From: Clostridia bacterium
GTDB taxonomy: Bacteria > Bacillota > Clostridia > Oscillospirales > CAG-272
NCBI GenBank assembly: GCA_017462035.1
Contig: JAFTRY010000007.1
Span: forward strand, 1 to 64,000
DNA: 64,000 nt
Direction: 5' to 3'
Shown: positions 42,654 to 51,632 of the stretch, piece after piece
Numbering within the stretch: the first letter of the stretch is position 1
Layout of the letters: every line of letters begins with the position of its first letter
Made by a program: the position numbers and the translations under genes
The notes under the pieces: model-generated
Seen by the model: the letters and a program-made list of their open reading frames with translations, nothing else
Database searches by the model: none
What the model was told of the DNA's origin: nothing

Positions 42654-43505
42654 TTACATCACGCTTTGCTTTGCCGCGGTGAGGGTATTTTTCATGAGCA
42701 TGGTAATGGTCATGGGACCAACGCCTCCCGGAACGGGGGTAACGTAGGATGCTTTGGGTTCTACCGAGGCAAAATCTACGTCTCCTGTGAGGCTTCCGTC
42801 GGCTCTCCTGTTCATACCTACGTCAATGACTACCGCCCCCTCCTTGATCATATCACCCTTGAAGAAATCCGCTTTTCCAATGGCGGCAATAAGAATATCC
42901 GCTCTTCGGCAGATCTCTGCCAGGTTCTTGGTTCTGCTGTGGCAGACGGTGACGGTACCGTGGGCGTGTAACAGAAGCATCGCCTGAGGTTTTCCTACGA
43001 TATTGGAGCGTCCTACCACCACACATTCCTTACCGGCGATCTCAATGTCGCTTCGTTCCAAAAGTGCCATAACGCCTGCCGGAGTGCAGGGAAGGAAGGA
43101 ATAGTCCCCGATCATGATCTTTCCCACGTTGAAGGGGTGGAAGGCATCCACGTCCTTCTTGGGATCGATTCGCAAAATGATCTCATTTTCATCCAGGTGA
43201 GAAGGAAGGGGGAGCTGACAGAGAATTCCGTGGATGGCAGGATCTCCGTTTAACCGATCCACCAGGGCGTTCAGCTCATCCTGGGTCGTAGTGGCGGGAA
43301 GTTCCCATACCTCGGAGTAAAAGCCGACCTCCTCACAGGCGCGATGTTTATTTCTAACATATACTTGAGACGCGGGATCCTCTCCTACAATAATGACGGC
43401 GAGACCGGGACGGAACCCGTGCTGTTGAACGAATTCCTCGGTTTCTTGCTTCAGCTCTGCTCGAATGGCGGCAGAGATTGCTTTTCCGTTAATGATATTT
43501 GCCAT
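42654..43505 (-). CDS. folD: Bifunctional methylenetetrahydrofolate dehydrogenase/cyclohydrolase
   Basis: FolD interconverts 5,10-methylene-THF and 10-formyl-THF for purine and formyl-methionine synthesis. The 283-residue protein has YVRNKHRACEEVGF with the catalytic Lys, ILCQLPLPSHLDENEI, the NADP-binding segment VVGRSNIVGKPQAMLLL and the C-terminal PVPGGVGPMTITMLMKNTL. It ends the minus-strand run that includes lgt three bp upstream. Its ribosome site is within the end of lgt. Confidence 0.97.
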   Translation of the reverse strand: MANIINGKAISAAIRAELKQETEEFVQQHGFRPGLAVIIVGEDPASQVYVRNKHRACEEVGFYSEVWELPATTTQDELNALVDRLNGDPAIHGILCQLPLPSHLDENEIILRIDPKKDVDAFHPFNVGKIMIGDYSFLPCTPAGVMALLERSDIEIAGKECVVVGRSNIVGKPQAMLLLHAHGTVTVCHSRTKNLAEICRRADILIAAIGKADFFKGDMIKEGAVVIDVGMNRRADGSLTGDVDFASVEPKASYVTPVPGGVGPMTITMLMKNTLTAAKQSVM

Positions 43506-43508
43506 GAT

Positions 43509-44576
43509 TCAATCCTCTTTATGATCTTTGTTTTCGTCGGGAGTGTCTTCGAACAAATGACGGAATCTTTCTTCCATACTCTTGGCATCTTCCTCTGTTG
43601 GTGCCTCTGCTTGCGTTTCTATGTCTTCATCCTCTGACGGAGACTCGGAATCTGCTTGCTCAGTATCCGCTGCGGTGTCGGATGTTTCGATCTCACTTGC
43701 GGGAGAGTCGGTGTAATTTGAGATTTTTGCGTAGGAAGGCAGATACTCGCTTGCCGTCAGTTTTGCACGGTGTGCCTTCATCAGGTTGACGATCAAAAGG
43801 ATTGTTCCGATGACAAAGCACAGGAATCCTACCACCTGAGAAACGCGGAATACACCTATATAGAGACTGTCGGTGCGAAGTCCCTCAATCAACATTCTGC
43901 CGAAGCCGTACCAGGTAAGATACATTAAGACGATCTGACCGTCGAATTTTTTCTTTTTGTATAGAAAATGAATGATCAAAAAGCCTACCAGATTCCAAAG
44001 CGATTCATAAAGAAAGGTTGGGTGGAAATAATGCATACGGGTAGCGCTTTCAATATTGGGTAAAAGTCCCATACGAATAAAATAGAAGAAGCTATCCTCC
44101 AATACCTCAGATCCGTAGGCTTCGCCATTAAAGAAATTGCCCCATCTTCCTAAAATCTGTCCAATCATGACTCCCGGTGCTACCGCGTCCAGCATTTTCA
44201 GGGGCTTGATCTTCTTGTAGCGGCAAACGCAAAAAATGGTAATAGCCCCCGCGATAATGGCACCGTAGATCGCCAATCCACCGTTCCATATAGCGATCAT
44301 TTCCATGAAGCTGTCATATTCATCCAGAGACATAAGGACGTAGTATACCCGAGCGCCAATCACACTGAATAAAACGGTAAAGATTGCAAAATCCAAAACA
44401 TCGTCAAAGGAGATCCCCTCTTGCTTGGCGCGATAGGCACAGTAGCAGAAGGCGAGAATGATGCCGAGTACAATAATCAATCCGTACCAGCGAACCTCGA
44501 TATTGCCGATACCGAAGGCGACGGGGTTTACCGAAAATTCATCAATACCCAGACCGGGAAAAGACATGGTAACCAT
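43509..44576 (-). CDS. lgt: Prolipoprotein diacylglyceryl transferase
   Basis: Lgt transfers diacylglycerol from phosphatidylglycerol to the lipobox Cys of prolipoproteins. The polytopic protein has the family blocks VRWYGLIIVLGI (with the catalytic-region His replaced by Tyr-Gly context as usual), GQILGRWGNFFNGEAYG and GFGRMLIEGLRTDSLY. It has 355 residues, including a C-terminal soluble extension of about 75 residues rich in Glu/Asp/Ser (TADTEQADSESPSEDED) that is not part of the core enzyme. It would process the lipoprotein encoded at 11155-11655. It lies 23 bp after the M16 gene. Confidence 0.93.
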   Translation of the reverse strand: MVTMSFPGLGIDEFSVNPVAFGIGNIEVRWYGLIIVLGIILAFCYCAYRAKQEGISFDDVLDFAIFTVLFSVIGARVYYVLMSLDEYDSFMEMIAIWNGGLAIYGAIIAGAITIFCVCRYKKIKPLKMLDAVAPGVMIGQILGRWGNFFNGEAYGSEVLEDSFFYFIRMGLLPNIESATRMHYFHPTFLYESLWNLVGFLIIHFLYKKKKFDGQIVLMYLTWYGFGRMLIEGLRTDSLYIGVFRVSQVVGFLCFVIGTILLIVNLMKAHRAKLTASEYLPSYAKISNYTDSPASEIETSDTAADTEQADSESPSEDEDIETQAEAPTEEDAKSMEERFRHLFEDTPDENKDHKED

Positions 44577-44599
44577 AATTTTTTACTCCTGTTTGATTT

Positions 44600-45925
44600 T
44601 TATTTAGCGGTATTTTCAAGAGGAAGGACAACACACATGGCTGTCGTCTCCGGTAAAAACGCGCTCTGAAACAGTTCACATACCTCATCAAAAGTTACCT
44701 GTTCCAGTGTATCCAAGTAAGAAAGCAGTTCACTGTCCTCGCACACAAAGGCAAATAGATTGTTTGCGATGGATTCGGTGGAGTCAAAGGACTTAACAAA
44801 TTCAGCGTACATGACCCTTTTTCCCAACTCGAACGCTTCTTGAGAGAGCCCGGATTTTCGTACCTTTTGCAGATAATTTTGAATCTCTTTCAAAACCGCT
44901 TGTGGGTCGTCCGATTCTCCCGCAACGGAATTGTATGCGGTGGTTTCCGAAATACTGTAGCCATAGGACAGAGCGGGGGAGATCAGATCCGTTTCAATTA
45001 GAAAATTATATAACTCTCCGGCTCGGGAAAAGAGCATTTCGTTTAGGATGGACATGGCGGCGTCCTTTCTCTGACGCTGGGCACCCTCGGCGGGAATTTC
45101 CGTATCCTTGAAGCCAATGTTGAAGATGGGCTTAGATACCTGCATTGAATATTCTACATAGGGCTGAAAAGCCTGTCGGCGTTCTTGCTCGTTTTCGTTG
45201 AAGCATTGTATGGGTGCCTCGGCTTCTGCATGCGAGGAGGGAAGAACTTGATCGGCAATGCGGAGCACCGTCTCGTCTGATACGTTTCCGCAGACTACAA
45301 GCGCCATATTGGAGAGCCTGTAAAAGGTGTGGTAGCACTGATACAAAAGATCAGCGGTGATCTGAGAAATAGACTCAACCGAGCCGCAAATATTGCGGCG
45401 GATGCTGTGGAATTGATACATAGCCTCCAGCATACCGTAAAAGCATCGGTCAGAGGGGTTATCATCGTACATCCGAATCTCCTCTGAAATAATACCCACC
45501 TCAGACTCAACCGATTCCGGTGTGAAATAGGGATGTGTCACGAACTCCAACAGCTCCTTAAGAGAATCCTCAAATCGGTCGGTACAGCTGAACAGGTAAC
45601 AGGTCTTGTTAAAGGACGTGTACGCGTTGGCATCGGCACCGTAGTCAGAAAAGCGCTCAAACGCATCACTGCCATCCTCGCAGGTGAATAGCTTATGCTC
45701 CAAAAAATGGGCAATTCCATCGGGAACCGTTACCATTTCTCCCGTTGTCGCCGAGAAAAAGGTATTGTGTATTGAACCATATTTTGTACCGAAGAGGGCA
45801 TATGTGTTCGTCATTTCTTTTGGAAAAACGTAAATATCCAGTCCGCTGGGGTGGTGATAGAGGCGGTATTCTTCTTTTAGACGGGTACTCCGGATACGAG
45901 TACAGGGTAAGGAATTATTCATCAT
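44600..45925 (-). CDS. M16 family zinc metallopeptidase homologue (YmfH-like), active-site motif present
   Basis: A 441-residue M16 (insulinase-type) protein. The HXXEH zinc motif is intact in HFLEHKLF (about residues 70-77), and the family Glu lies downstream in ESEVGIISEEIRMY. It corresponds to the YmfH partner of the YmfF/YmfH pair in Bacillus. M16 pairs often work as heterodimers with one catalytic subunit; this is the catalytic one. The gene overlaps the upstream partner by eleven bases. The substrate is not known. Confidence 0.85.
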   Translation of the reverse strand: MMNNSLPCTRIRSTRLKEEYRLYHHPSGLDIYVFPKEMTNTYALFGTKYGSIHNTFFSATTGEMVTVPDGIAHFLEHKLFTCEDGSDAFERFSDYGADANAYTSFNKTCYLFSCTDRFEDSLKELLEFVTHPYFTPESVESEVGIISEEIRMYDDNPSDRCFYGMLEAMYQFHSIRRNICGSVESISQITADLLYQCYHTFYRLSNMALVVCGNVSDETVLRIADQVLPSSHAEAEAPIQCFNENEQERRQAFQPYVEYSMQVSKPIFNIGFKDTEIPAEGAQRQRKDAAMSILNEMLFSRAGELYNFLIETDLISPALSYGYSISETTAYNSVAGESDDPQAVLKEIQNYLQKVRKSGLSQEAFELGKRVMYAEFVKSFDSTESIANNLFAFVCEDSELLSYLDTLEQVTFDEVCELFQSAFLPETTAMCVVLPLENTAK

Positions 45926-47219
45926 CTGCCTCCTGTTCCGCGCAAACTTTCGTGCCCTCGATAAAGAATACCGTGTCTAGCTCGATCTGCCCTGCCAGGG
46001 ACACGATCTGCTCCTTTGTTACGCTTCTTAGCTTGTCGCGACATTCATCAATGGAGCCAGACAAGCCGAAAAATTCCCGGTTTCCGTAGAAGGTTTGTAA
46101 TTCAATGGGGTTGTCATCAATCGCTCGGTAAGAATTTTCCAGGGACACCAGTGCGGCGCAGAACTCCGCGTCGCTGATCTGTCCCTTTTGAATATCATGT
46201 AGCTGGTCTAAAATTGCCTGACGGGCAACGGCTTCATTTTTTGAATCAATTCCGCAGGATACCGTCAAAATTCCGTTGTATCGATTGTATGCCGAGGAGC
46301 AATAGTAACAGAGACTCATCCGTTCCCGTACGTTCATGAAGAGCTTGGAAACAGGGGAAGCACCGAAGATTTCGTTCAGCACAAGCATGACGTGGGATCG
46401 ATCGTTATTGGGAGAGACACAGACTCCGGTACGAAATCCCATGGCAAGCTTACCTTGGGACACGGGCATAGGCTCGTTGACACGGAGGAATCCGGTGCTC
46501 TTTTCTGCCATAGGCAGGACAGGCATATAGACCTTTTTACACTGCCAAGAGGAAAAATAAGTATTCAGAAGCAGTGATACCTGTTCAATGGAGGCGCTTC
46601 CCACATAAAATACCTGCAGATGGGATGGAAGGACGGTGTTCTGATAATAGCGGGTCAGCGAGGGGGCGTCAACCTTTTGAATCTGTGCTTCCAGCTCAGT
46701 AAGAGTAGGATAATCGGGGTCATCCCGATGCATCAGCTCCGCGCAACGGATCGCGGCATATGCGCGGGTATTGTTGATCTCACCACGAATGGAATCTACG
46801 GCAAAGCGGATCTCCTGTTCCAGCGGCTTTACTCGGAAGAAGCCGCCCTCCAGATCGGGGTGAAGTAATATTTCAGCGACCAGCTCAACGACTCCCTCCA
46901 GAATCTTGGCTCCCGGCGGAGCGTACGAGTCATCCAGCAACTCGGCAGTCAGTGACAGCGTGAGATTTTTACCGATCCGTTGGCTACGGAGCTCTACACA
47001 GGTAGCGTATAGCTCATCCAACCGTCGGTTCAGTGCCGCCATGGAAGGATAGCGACGGGTTCCCCGACGCAGAACCCCAGGGAGCAGGGTATTGTAAACC
47101 AAATTCTCACGATTCAAGGAAAAGGGAACGGTGAAGGTAAGGATTCCGGTTTTAAATTTATTGGTTCGAATGTAGGATAAAGTCACTCCGTCTGTGACCG
47201 TAACCTTCTTTGGAATCAT
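45915..47219 (-). CDS. M16 family peptidase homologue (YmfF-like), no zinc motif
   Basis: A 434-residue M16 fold protein. The region where HXXEH is expected reads VLRRGTRRYPSMAALNRRLDELY, so both zinc His are missing; it is likely the non-catalytic partner of the neighbouring subunit. It keeps the later substrate-binding motif RVNEPMPVSQGKLAMGFRTG. AAGGAGG lies before the ATG. Eleven-base overlap with the active partner gene suggests coupled translation and a heterodimer. The promoter is unclear; a TATAAT at 47266-47261 lacks a good -35. Confidence 0.82.
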   Translation of the reverse strand: MIPKKVTVTDGVTLSYIRTNKFKTGILTFTVPFSLNRENLVYNTLLPGVLRRGTRRYPSMAALNRRLDELYATCVELRSQRIGKNLTLSLTAELLDDSYAPPGAKILEGVVELVAEILLHPDLEGGFFRVKPLEQEIRFAVDSIRGEINNTRAYAAIRCAELMHRDDPDYPTLTELEAQIQKVDAPSLTRYYQNTVLPSHLQVFYVGSASIEQVSLLLNTYFSSWQCKKVYMPVLPMAEKSTGFLRVNEPMPVSQGKLAMGFRTGVCVSPNNDRSHVMLVLNEIFGASPVSKLFMNVRERMSLCYYCSSAYNRYNGILTVSCGIDSKNEAVARQAILDQLHDIQKGQISDAEFCAALVSLENSYRAIDDNPIELQTFYGNREFFGLSGSIDECRDKLRSVTKEQIVSLAGQIELDTVFFIEGTKVCAEQEADDE

Positions 47220-47372
47220 GATTCCTCCTTAGAATTCAACGTAAACATAATAACTTCTTTATTATACAACATAAATGTGACGATTCTATTAATAAAGAAA
47301 GAGGATATGGATTTTTTTGAGATTTTAAAAGCAGTTTTGTTCGAAAAGGTGCAAAAAAATTTTGAAAATCTA

Positions 47373-47402
47373 TTGACAACGGATTCCACGTTATGGTATA
47401 AT
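47373..47402 (+). promoter_or_regulatory. Promoter of rplU-prp-rpmA
   Basis: TTGACA (47373-47378), 18 bases, TATAAT (47397-47402). Transcription starts near 47409, just before the structured leader. Confidence 0.8.
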
Positions 47403-47411
47403 ATACAATGC

Positions 47412-47460
47412 CGCTTAGCATCGGGCTTTTTAAGTGCGTCTGTCGCCGCCTGATTTAGCG
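47412..47460 (+). ncRNA. Structured leader of rplU (L21-leader-like)
   Basis: Three nested helices can form: CGCT (47412-47415) with AGCG (47457-47460), ATCGGGC (47420-47426) with GCCTGAT (47448-47454), and GCG with CGC at the tip. A folded leader here fits the L21 autoregulatory leader of Firmicutes, in which L21 is expected to bind its own mRNA. Covariation against known leaders was not tested. Confidence 0.45.
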
Positions 47461-47488
47461 AGTCTATAAAGAAAGAGAGGTGCTTTTC

Positions 47489-47800
47489 GTGTACGCAATT
47501 ATTGAAACAGGCGGAAAGCAGTACAAGGTTAACGAGGGAGATATCGTTTTTATCGAGAAGCTCGACGTTAACGAGGGAGATACGGTTACGTTTGACCGTG
47601 TCAAGGCAGTATCGGTAGGAAGTGAGTTCAAGGTAGGCGCTCCTACGGTTGAAGGTGCGGCAGTTACCGCAAAGGTCGTTGCCAACGGCAAGGGCAAGAA
47701 AATTTATGTAATGAAGTACAAGGCTAAGAAAAACGAGAAGAAAAAGATCGGTCACAGACAGCCTTATACCAAGGTACAGATCCTGTCCATTCAGGGTTAA
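47489..47800 (+). CDS. rplU: 50S ribosomal protein L21
   Basis: L21 binds 23S rRNA in the large subunit. The 103-residue protein starts [18 protein letters not shown] and contains [26 protein letters not shown], as in all L21. I place the start at the GTG at 47489, with GAGAGG eight bases before it; a second in-frame GTG at 47480 would add three residues not found in L21. It is followed by prp (6 bp gap). Confidence 0.97.
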   Translation: MYAIIETGGKQYKVNEGDIVFIEKLDVNEGDTVTFDRVKAVSVGSEFKVGAPTVEGAAVTAKVVANGKGKKIYVMKYKAKKNEKKKIGHRQPYTKVQILSIQG

Positions 47801-47806
47801 TGGGAA

Positions 47807-48166
47807 ATGACCAAAGTCGTTTTTTTCAGAAGTAACGGAATTTATTACGGCTTCGAGGAACAGGGGCATACCGGTTACGGAGATGCGGGAGACGATGTTC
47901 TTTGCGCGGCACTTTCTGCCATGACCATGTTGATCATCAATACGGTTGAGGTGGCGTACGCTTCGGATGTGGAATATACCATTGACGAGGGTGCTACACA
48001 TATCATGGTGCGTGCCAAGGCGGCACTTCCCGAGTTTGAAGAGGATGAAAGAAAACGCTATGCGATTTCGGGACTCTTCATGTCCTATTACTACCAGTTG
48101 AACGAGTTGCTTGAGGAGTATTACGATTTCCTTGATGTAGACGTGAAGGATATGGATTACGTCTGA
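47807..48166 (+). CDS. prp: Ribosomal-processing cysteine protease Prp
   Basis: Prp removes the N-terminal extension of L27. The 119-residue protein has the catalytic His21 (QGHTGYG) and Cys33 (DDVLCAALSAM) and the acidic C-terminus of the family. It lies between rplU and rpmA as in other Firmicutes, and the L27 encoded next has the matching cleavage site, so the set is functional. Confidence 0.95.
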   Translation: MTKVVFFRSNGIYYGFEEQGHTGYGDAGDDVLCAALSAMTMLIINTVEVAYASDVEYTIDEGATHIMVRAKAALPEFEEDERKRYAISGLFMSYYYQLNELLEEYYDFLDVDVKDMDYV

Positions 48167-48231
48167 TCGCTTCTGAAACGCAATTTTCGAGATTGTACAC
48201 AACAAATTACATTGATTAGGAGGAACGAGTT

Positions 48232-48510
48232 ATGTTGAAGCTCAGTTTACAGTTCTTTGCTCATAAAAAAGGTGTAGGTTCTACTAAGAACGGACGTGAT
48301 AGTGAGTCCAAGCGCCTTGGCGTAAAGAAAGCTGACGGACAGGCTGTTCTTGCCGGTAACATCATCGTAAGACAGAGAGGTACCTCCATCCATCCCGGTA
48401 ACAATGTTGGTATCGGTAAGGATGACACTCTGTTTGCGCTGATCGACGGTACGGTTAAGTTCGAGCAGAAGACAAAAGCAAAGAAGCAGGTTAGCGTTTA
48501 CGCTGACTAA
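48232..48510 (+). CDS. rpmA: 50S ribosomal protein L27, with Prp-cleaved N-terminal extension
   Basis: L27 lies at the peptidyl-transferase centre. The 92-residue protein starts [20 protein letters not shown]; the first nine residues are the Firmicutes extension, with Prp expected to cut after FF. The mature part has [17 protein letters not shown] and [33 protein letters not shown] precedes the ATG. The usual next gene, obg, is absent: a strong terminator follows. Confidence 0.97.
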   Translation: MLKLSLQFFAHKKGVGSTKNGRDSESKRLGVKKADGQAVLAGNIIVRQRGTSIHPGNNVGIGKDDTLFALIDGTVKFEQKTKAKKQVSVYAD

Positions 48511-48518
48511 TGCGAAGG

Positions 48519-48560
48519 AAATAAAAAAGGCAGTTCAAGCTGAACTGCCTTTTTTATTTC
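48519..48560. terminator. Terminator after rpmA
   Basis: AAAAAAGGCAGTTCA (48523-48537) and TGAACTGCCTTTTTT (48541-48555) form a perfect 15-bp stem with a three-base loop, with A and T runs on the two sides. It serves rpmA on the plus strand and the araC-like gene on the minus strand. Confidence 0.9.
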
Positions 48561-48567
48561 CTATTTT

Positions 48568-49341
48568 TTAGAAACTGTCTGTAAGATAATGCTCTTTTCG
48601 AATTTTGGTCGGTGTTTTCCCGGTTTGGGCTTTAACGATCTTGCGAAAGTATGCGGAGGAGCTAAATTGGAGCTGAGTACTGATCTCTTCTATGCTCATG
48701 TCAGTGGAGCTGAGTAACTGAATGGCTTTTTCTACCTTGATTTGATTTTTCATTTCAATTGGAGTCATTCCTGCGTAAGAATGAAAGAGCGAGTAGATTC
48801 CCGATTCACTGACACCACAATGACGAGCGAGCTCAGGAACAGTGAATTGGGGATGGCTTACGATAAATCGCTTTGCTTTTGCCAGAAGAGATTCCTTTGG
48901 ATCGAGGTGATCTTCTGTCATTTTTGTCATTACTCTGCCCAAGAAGAGATACAGCAATCCGATGGAGGTAGGGGATACTGTCTGGTCAAGACTTAATTGA
49001 TCCAAATATCTTACAGCTTCTCCATCAGGCTTCAGAATTTGCATCGTATATTTTGGATCGTTCGCTGCGGGGATTTCCGTAAAAGCGTAGGAATCCCATT
49101 CTACACGCCCGTCACTGTCTATACACCAATAGGATCGGTATCGTAAGCCGAGAGGGAGATAAAATACGTCTCCGGGATTGAGAAATATTTCTTCACCGGA
49201 CAAGGAGACGATCCGTCCTGTTCCCCTACACATTTTTGCGATGAAATGTGTTCGAATCCCCCGGCTATTATCGGTGAAGCGGTTACTCCCAAAGCTCGGG
49301 TGGCGAAAGGAGAATGAATTGTAGAAAAGTATCGGTTGCAT
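48568..49341 (-). CDS. AraC family transcriptional regulator (cupin-HTH)
   Basis: A 257-residue regulator. The N-terminal part has a cupin-like ligand-binding region with GEEIFLNPGDVFYLPLG. The C-terminus holds the HTH pair: VPELARHCGVSESGIYSLF and MSIEEISTQLQFSSSAYFRKIVKAQTG, ending in TPTKIRKEH. It is divergent from the MBL-fold gene and has its own promoter at 49397-49425. It may regulate the neighbour, but there is no clear operator. Confidence 0.85.
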   Translation of the reverse strand: MQPILFYNSFSFRHPSFGSNRFTDNSRGIRTHFIAKMCRGTGRIVSLSGEEIFLNPGDVFYLPLGLRYRSYWCIDSDGRVEWDSYAFTEIPAANDPKYTMQILKPDGEAVRYLDQLSLDQTVSPTSIGLLYLFLGRVMTKMTEDHLDPKESLLAKAKRFIVSHPQFTVPELARHCGVSESGIYSLFHSYAGMTPIEMKNQIKVEKAIQLLSSTDMSIEEISTQLQFSSSAYFRKIVKAQTGKTPTKIRKEHYLTDSF

Positions 49342-49396
49342 TTCAAATAAATCCTTTATTCAAAAAATAATTAGAGAATCGTATACACTTTTATGT

Positions 49397-49425
49397 AGTA
49401 TAGCATATTGTTTTTCGCCTGTCAA
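49397..49425 (-). promoter_or_regulatory. Promoter of the second araC-like gene
   Basis: The minus strand reads TTGACA (49425-49420), 17 bases, then TATACT (49402-49397), about 55 bp before the ATG at 49341. Confidence 0.7.
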
Positions 49426-49572
49426 GATGGTAAAATAATATTATCATTTATTGTTATGTCAAGGGTCCTTCCGTCACGATCCGTCCAGGGTCAGTGGTTG
49501 GATCGATTTGACGGATGCATGCTATTCTGCTTTGGGTGCTATTTAATAAAACATAGGAAAGGTTGTTCTGAT

Positions 49573-50193
49573 ATGACCGAGATCTTACCGGGAATCTTCT
49601 CTTTGAAAATTCCGTTTGAGGCAGTCTATACCACTGTATTTTTTGTAGAGACAGATCAGGGAGTGGTTATGGTGGATTGCGCCTCATACGATACAGATGT
49701 GGACGAGTATATTTTACCGTTTTTGAAGCAACAGGGGATGGAAGAACGATTATGCGGTTTGGTGTTGACTCATTCTCATTTAGATCATGCGGGCGGCTCC
49801 TCGCGCCTGACCCAGCTTTATCCCAATCTACCCGTGTGCGCGTTCGAACCCATGCCTGTAGCCTCCTTCCGCAGTATTTCGGACGGTGAAGTTTTATTTG
49901 ATCGTTTGCGGGTCGTTCATTTGCCCGGACATACGCTGTACTCTGTTGGCTATTTGGATTTGAACACCCGGAGCTTGCTGACCGGGGACTGCTTACAGCT
50001 TCGAGGAGTGGGAAAATACATCAACGGCGTAAAATATCCGGAACTGTACAGAAAATCTTTGAACAGAATTCGTCAGATGATGCCATCGAGATTGATCGCC
50101 TCGCACGACTACGTGCCTCTTGGAAGTACCGCCGAGGGAGAGGTGGCAATTCGGCTATATTTGGACGAATGCGAGAATGCCCTGAGTTGCTAA
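49573..50193 (+). CDS. Metallo-beta-lactamase-fold hydrolase
   Basis: A 206-residue MBL-fold protein with the zinc motif THSHLDHAGG (H-x-H-x-D-H), the downstream His in LPGHTLYSVGYL and Asp in LLTGDCLQL. The final His block may be SHDYVPLG. This small single-domain group includes glyoxalase II-like and quorum-quenching enzymes, so the substrate is unknown. The ATG at 49573 is taken as start because it begins the conserved MTEILPGIFSLKIP; a longer frame to 49408 would start within the araC promoter. A terminator follows. Confidence 0.8.
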   Translation: MTEILPGIFSLKIPFEAVYTTVFFVETDQGVVMVDCASYDTDVDEYILPFLKQQGMEERLCGLVLTHSHLDHAGGSSRLTQLYPNLPVCAFEPMPVASFRSISDGEVLFDRLRVVHLPGHTLYSVGYLDLNTRSLLTGDCLQLRGVGKYINGVKYPELYRKSLNRIRQMMPSRLIASHDYVPLGSTAEGEVAIRLYLDECENALSC

Positions 50194-50235
50194 CAAATGA
50201 CCGTATGCTACGTGTATCATACGGTCATTTGTTAT
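50192..50235. terminator. Bidirectional terminator between the MBL and radA genes
   Basis: AACAAATGACCGTATG (50192-50207) and CATACGGTCATTTGTT (50218-50233) form a perfect 16-bp stem around a ten-base loop. It overlaps both stop-codon regions of two convergent genes. Confidence 0.75.
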
Positions 50236-51632
50236 TCCATTGCGGTTTCTTTTGGCTGCTTCAAGAATTTTAAAATGTCGTAGACGTTTTTGGCGGGCAG
50301 TAAGCGTATTCCGGGAATTTCCGTACAGTGCGGTAAATTATGGGTAGGAATAACTGCCTTGGTAAAGCCCAGTCTTGCCGCCTCGCGAACCCGTTGTTCT
50401 ACGTTGGCAACGCCTCGACATTCTCCTGACAATCCCAATTCTCCAATGGCGATCAAGTCATCTGGGATGATACGGTTGGTGAGAGACGAGATCAGCGCCA
50501 AAGCAATTCCCAAATCCGAGGCAGGCTCGTCAATATGCATACCGCCGATCACATTCAGATAGACGTCATGGGTAGAAAATTTCAGCCCCAACCGCTTTTC
50601 CAAGACAGCGAGGATGAGATACGTCCGGTTATAGTCAATACCGTTAGCGGTACGTCTCGGGGCGGGGAACGCGGTGGGAGTGACCAGTGCCTGAATCTCA
50701 GCCACAAGGGGACGGGTACCCTCTACGGTGCACACGGCACAGTTACCGGAGGTATCGGTGGGACGGTCTGCCAAGAGCATTTCTGATGGGTTGGGCACCT
50801 CACGCAAGCCTCGGTCAGTCATTTCAAACACACCGATCTCGTTGGTGGAGCCGTAACGGTTTTTATTGGCGCGAATGATACGGTAGGACTGACGTCTGTC
50901 TCCTTCAAAATTCAGAACGGCATCTACCATATGCTCAAGCACTTTGGGACCGGCAATGCCGCCCTCTTTGTTTACATGTCCCACCAGAATAACCGAAAGC
51001 CCTTCGGATTTTGCCTTCGCGATGAAGGACATGGCAACCTCCTTTACGTTGGAAATACTGCCAGGTGCGGAGGGAATATGGTCGGAATACATGGTTTGAA
51101 CCGAATCGGCAATCATCACGCTGGGACGAATGCTTTTTGCCTCCGATAGGATCTTTTCTATATTGGTTTCTGTTAAGACGTACAACCGTTCTCCCTTAAC
51201 TTGGAGACGTTCGGCGCGAAGCTTGAGTTGATTGCGAGATTCCTCGCCCGAAACGTAAAGCACCGTTTTATTCGCGCCCAACGTATCACAGATCTGCAAC
51301 AGAAGGGTGGATTTTCCTATACCGGGTTCACCGGATAAAAGAACCACCGAGCCGTTGACAATGCCTCCTCCCAGTACACGATCCAGCTCCGCAAGACCGG
51401 TCTGAGAACGGATGTAGTCCGGTGTCTTTACTTCCGAAAACAGAGAGGCGTGATTATCCTCATTTCGCACGAGAGAGGTGCGTTGTGCCACCGCGGCAAC
51501 AGGCACAGGTTCCTTTTCCACCACATCCTCTACAAAGGTATTCCACGCATTGCAACGGGGACATTTTCCAAGCCACTTGGGACTTACATATTCACAGGAA
51601 GAACAGATATAAACTGTTTTCACGCCTTTCAT
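50232..51632 (-). CDS. radA: DNA repair protein RadA (Sms)
   Basis: RadA is a RecA-like branch-migration ATPase. The 466-residue product has a zinc finger (CSSCEYVSPKWLGKCPRCNAW), Walker A in LLSGEPGIGKSTLLLQ, the RadA-specific motif RANKNRYGSTNEIGVF (family KNRFG, here KNRYG) and a Lon-like C-terminal domain. The ATG at 51632 is chosen for CGGAGG six bases before it. The end of the amidase gene overlaps its start by 41 bases. Confidence 0.95.
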   Translation of the reverse strand: MKGVKTVYICSSCEYVSPKWLGKCPRCNAWNTFVEDVVEKEPVPVAAVAQRTSLVRNEDNHASLFSEVKTPDYIRSQTGLAELDRVLGGGIVNGSVVLLSGEPGIGKSTLLLQICDTLGANKTVLYVSGEESRNQLKLRAERLQVKGERLYVLTETNIEKILSEAKSIRPSVMIADSVQTMYSDHIPSAPGSISNVKEVAMSFIAKAKSEGLSVILVGHVNKEGGIAGPKVLEHMVDAVLNFEGDRRQSYRIIRANKNRYGSTNEIGVFEMTDRGLREVPNPSEMLLADRPTDTSGNCAVCTVEGTRPLVAEIQALVTPTAFPAPRRTANGIDYNRTYLILAVLEKRLGLKFSTHDVYLNVIGGMHIDEPASDLGIALALISSLTNRIIPDDLIAIGELGLSGECRGVANVEQRVREAARLGFTKAVIPTHNLPHCTEIPGIRLLPAKNVYDILKFLKQPKETAME

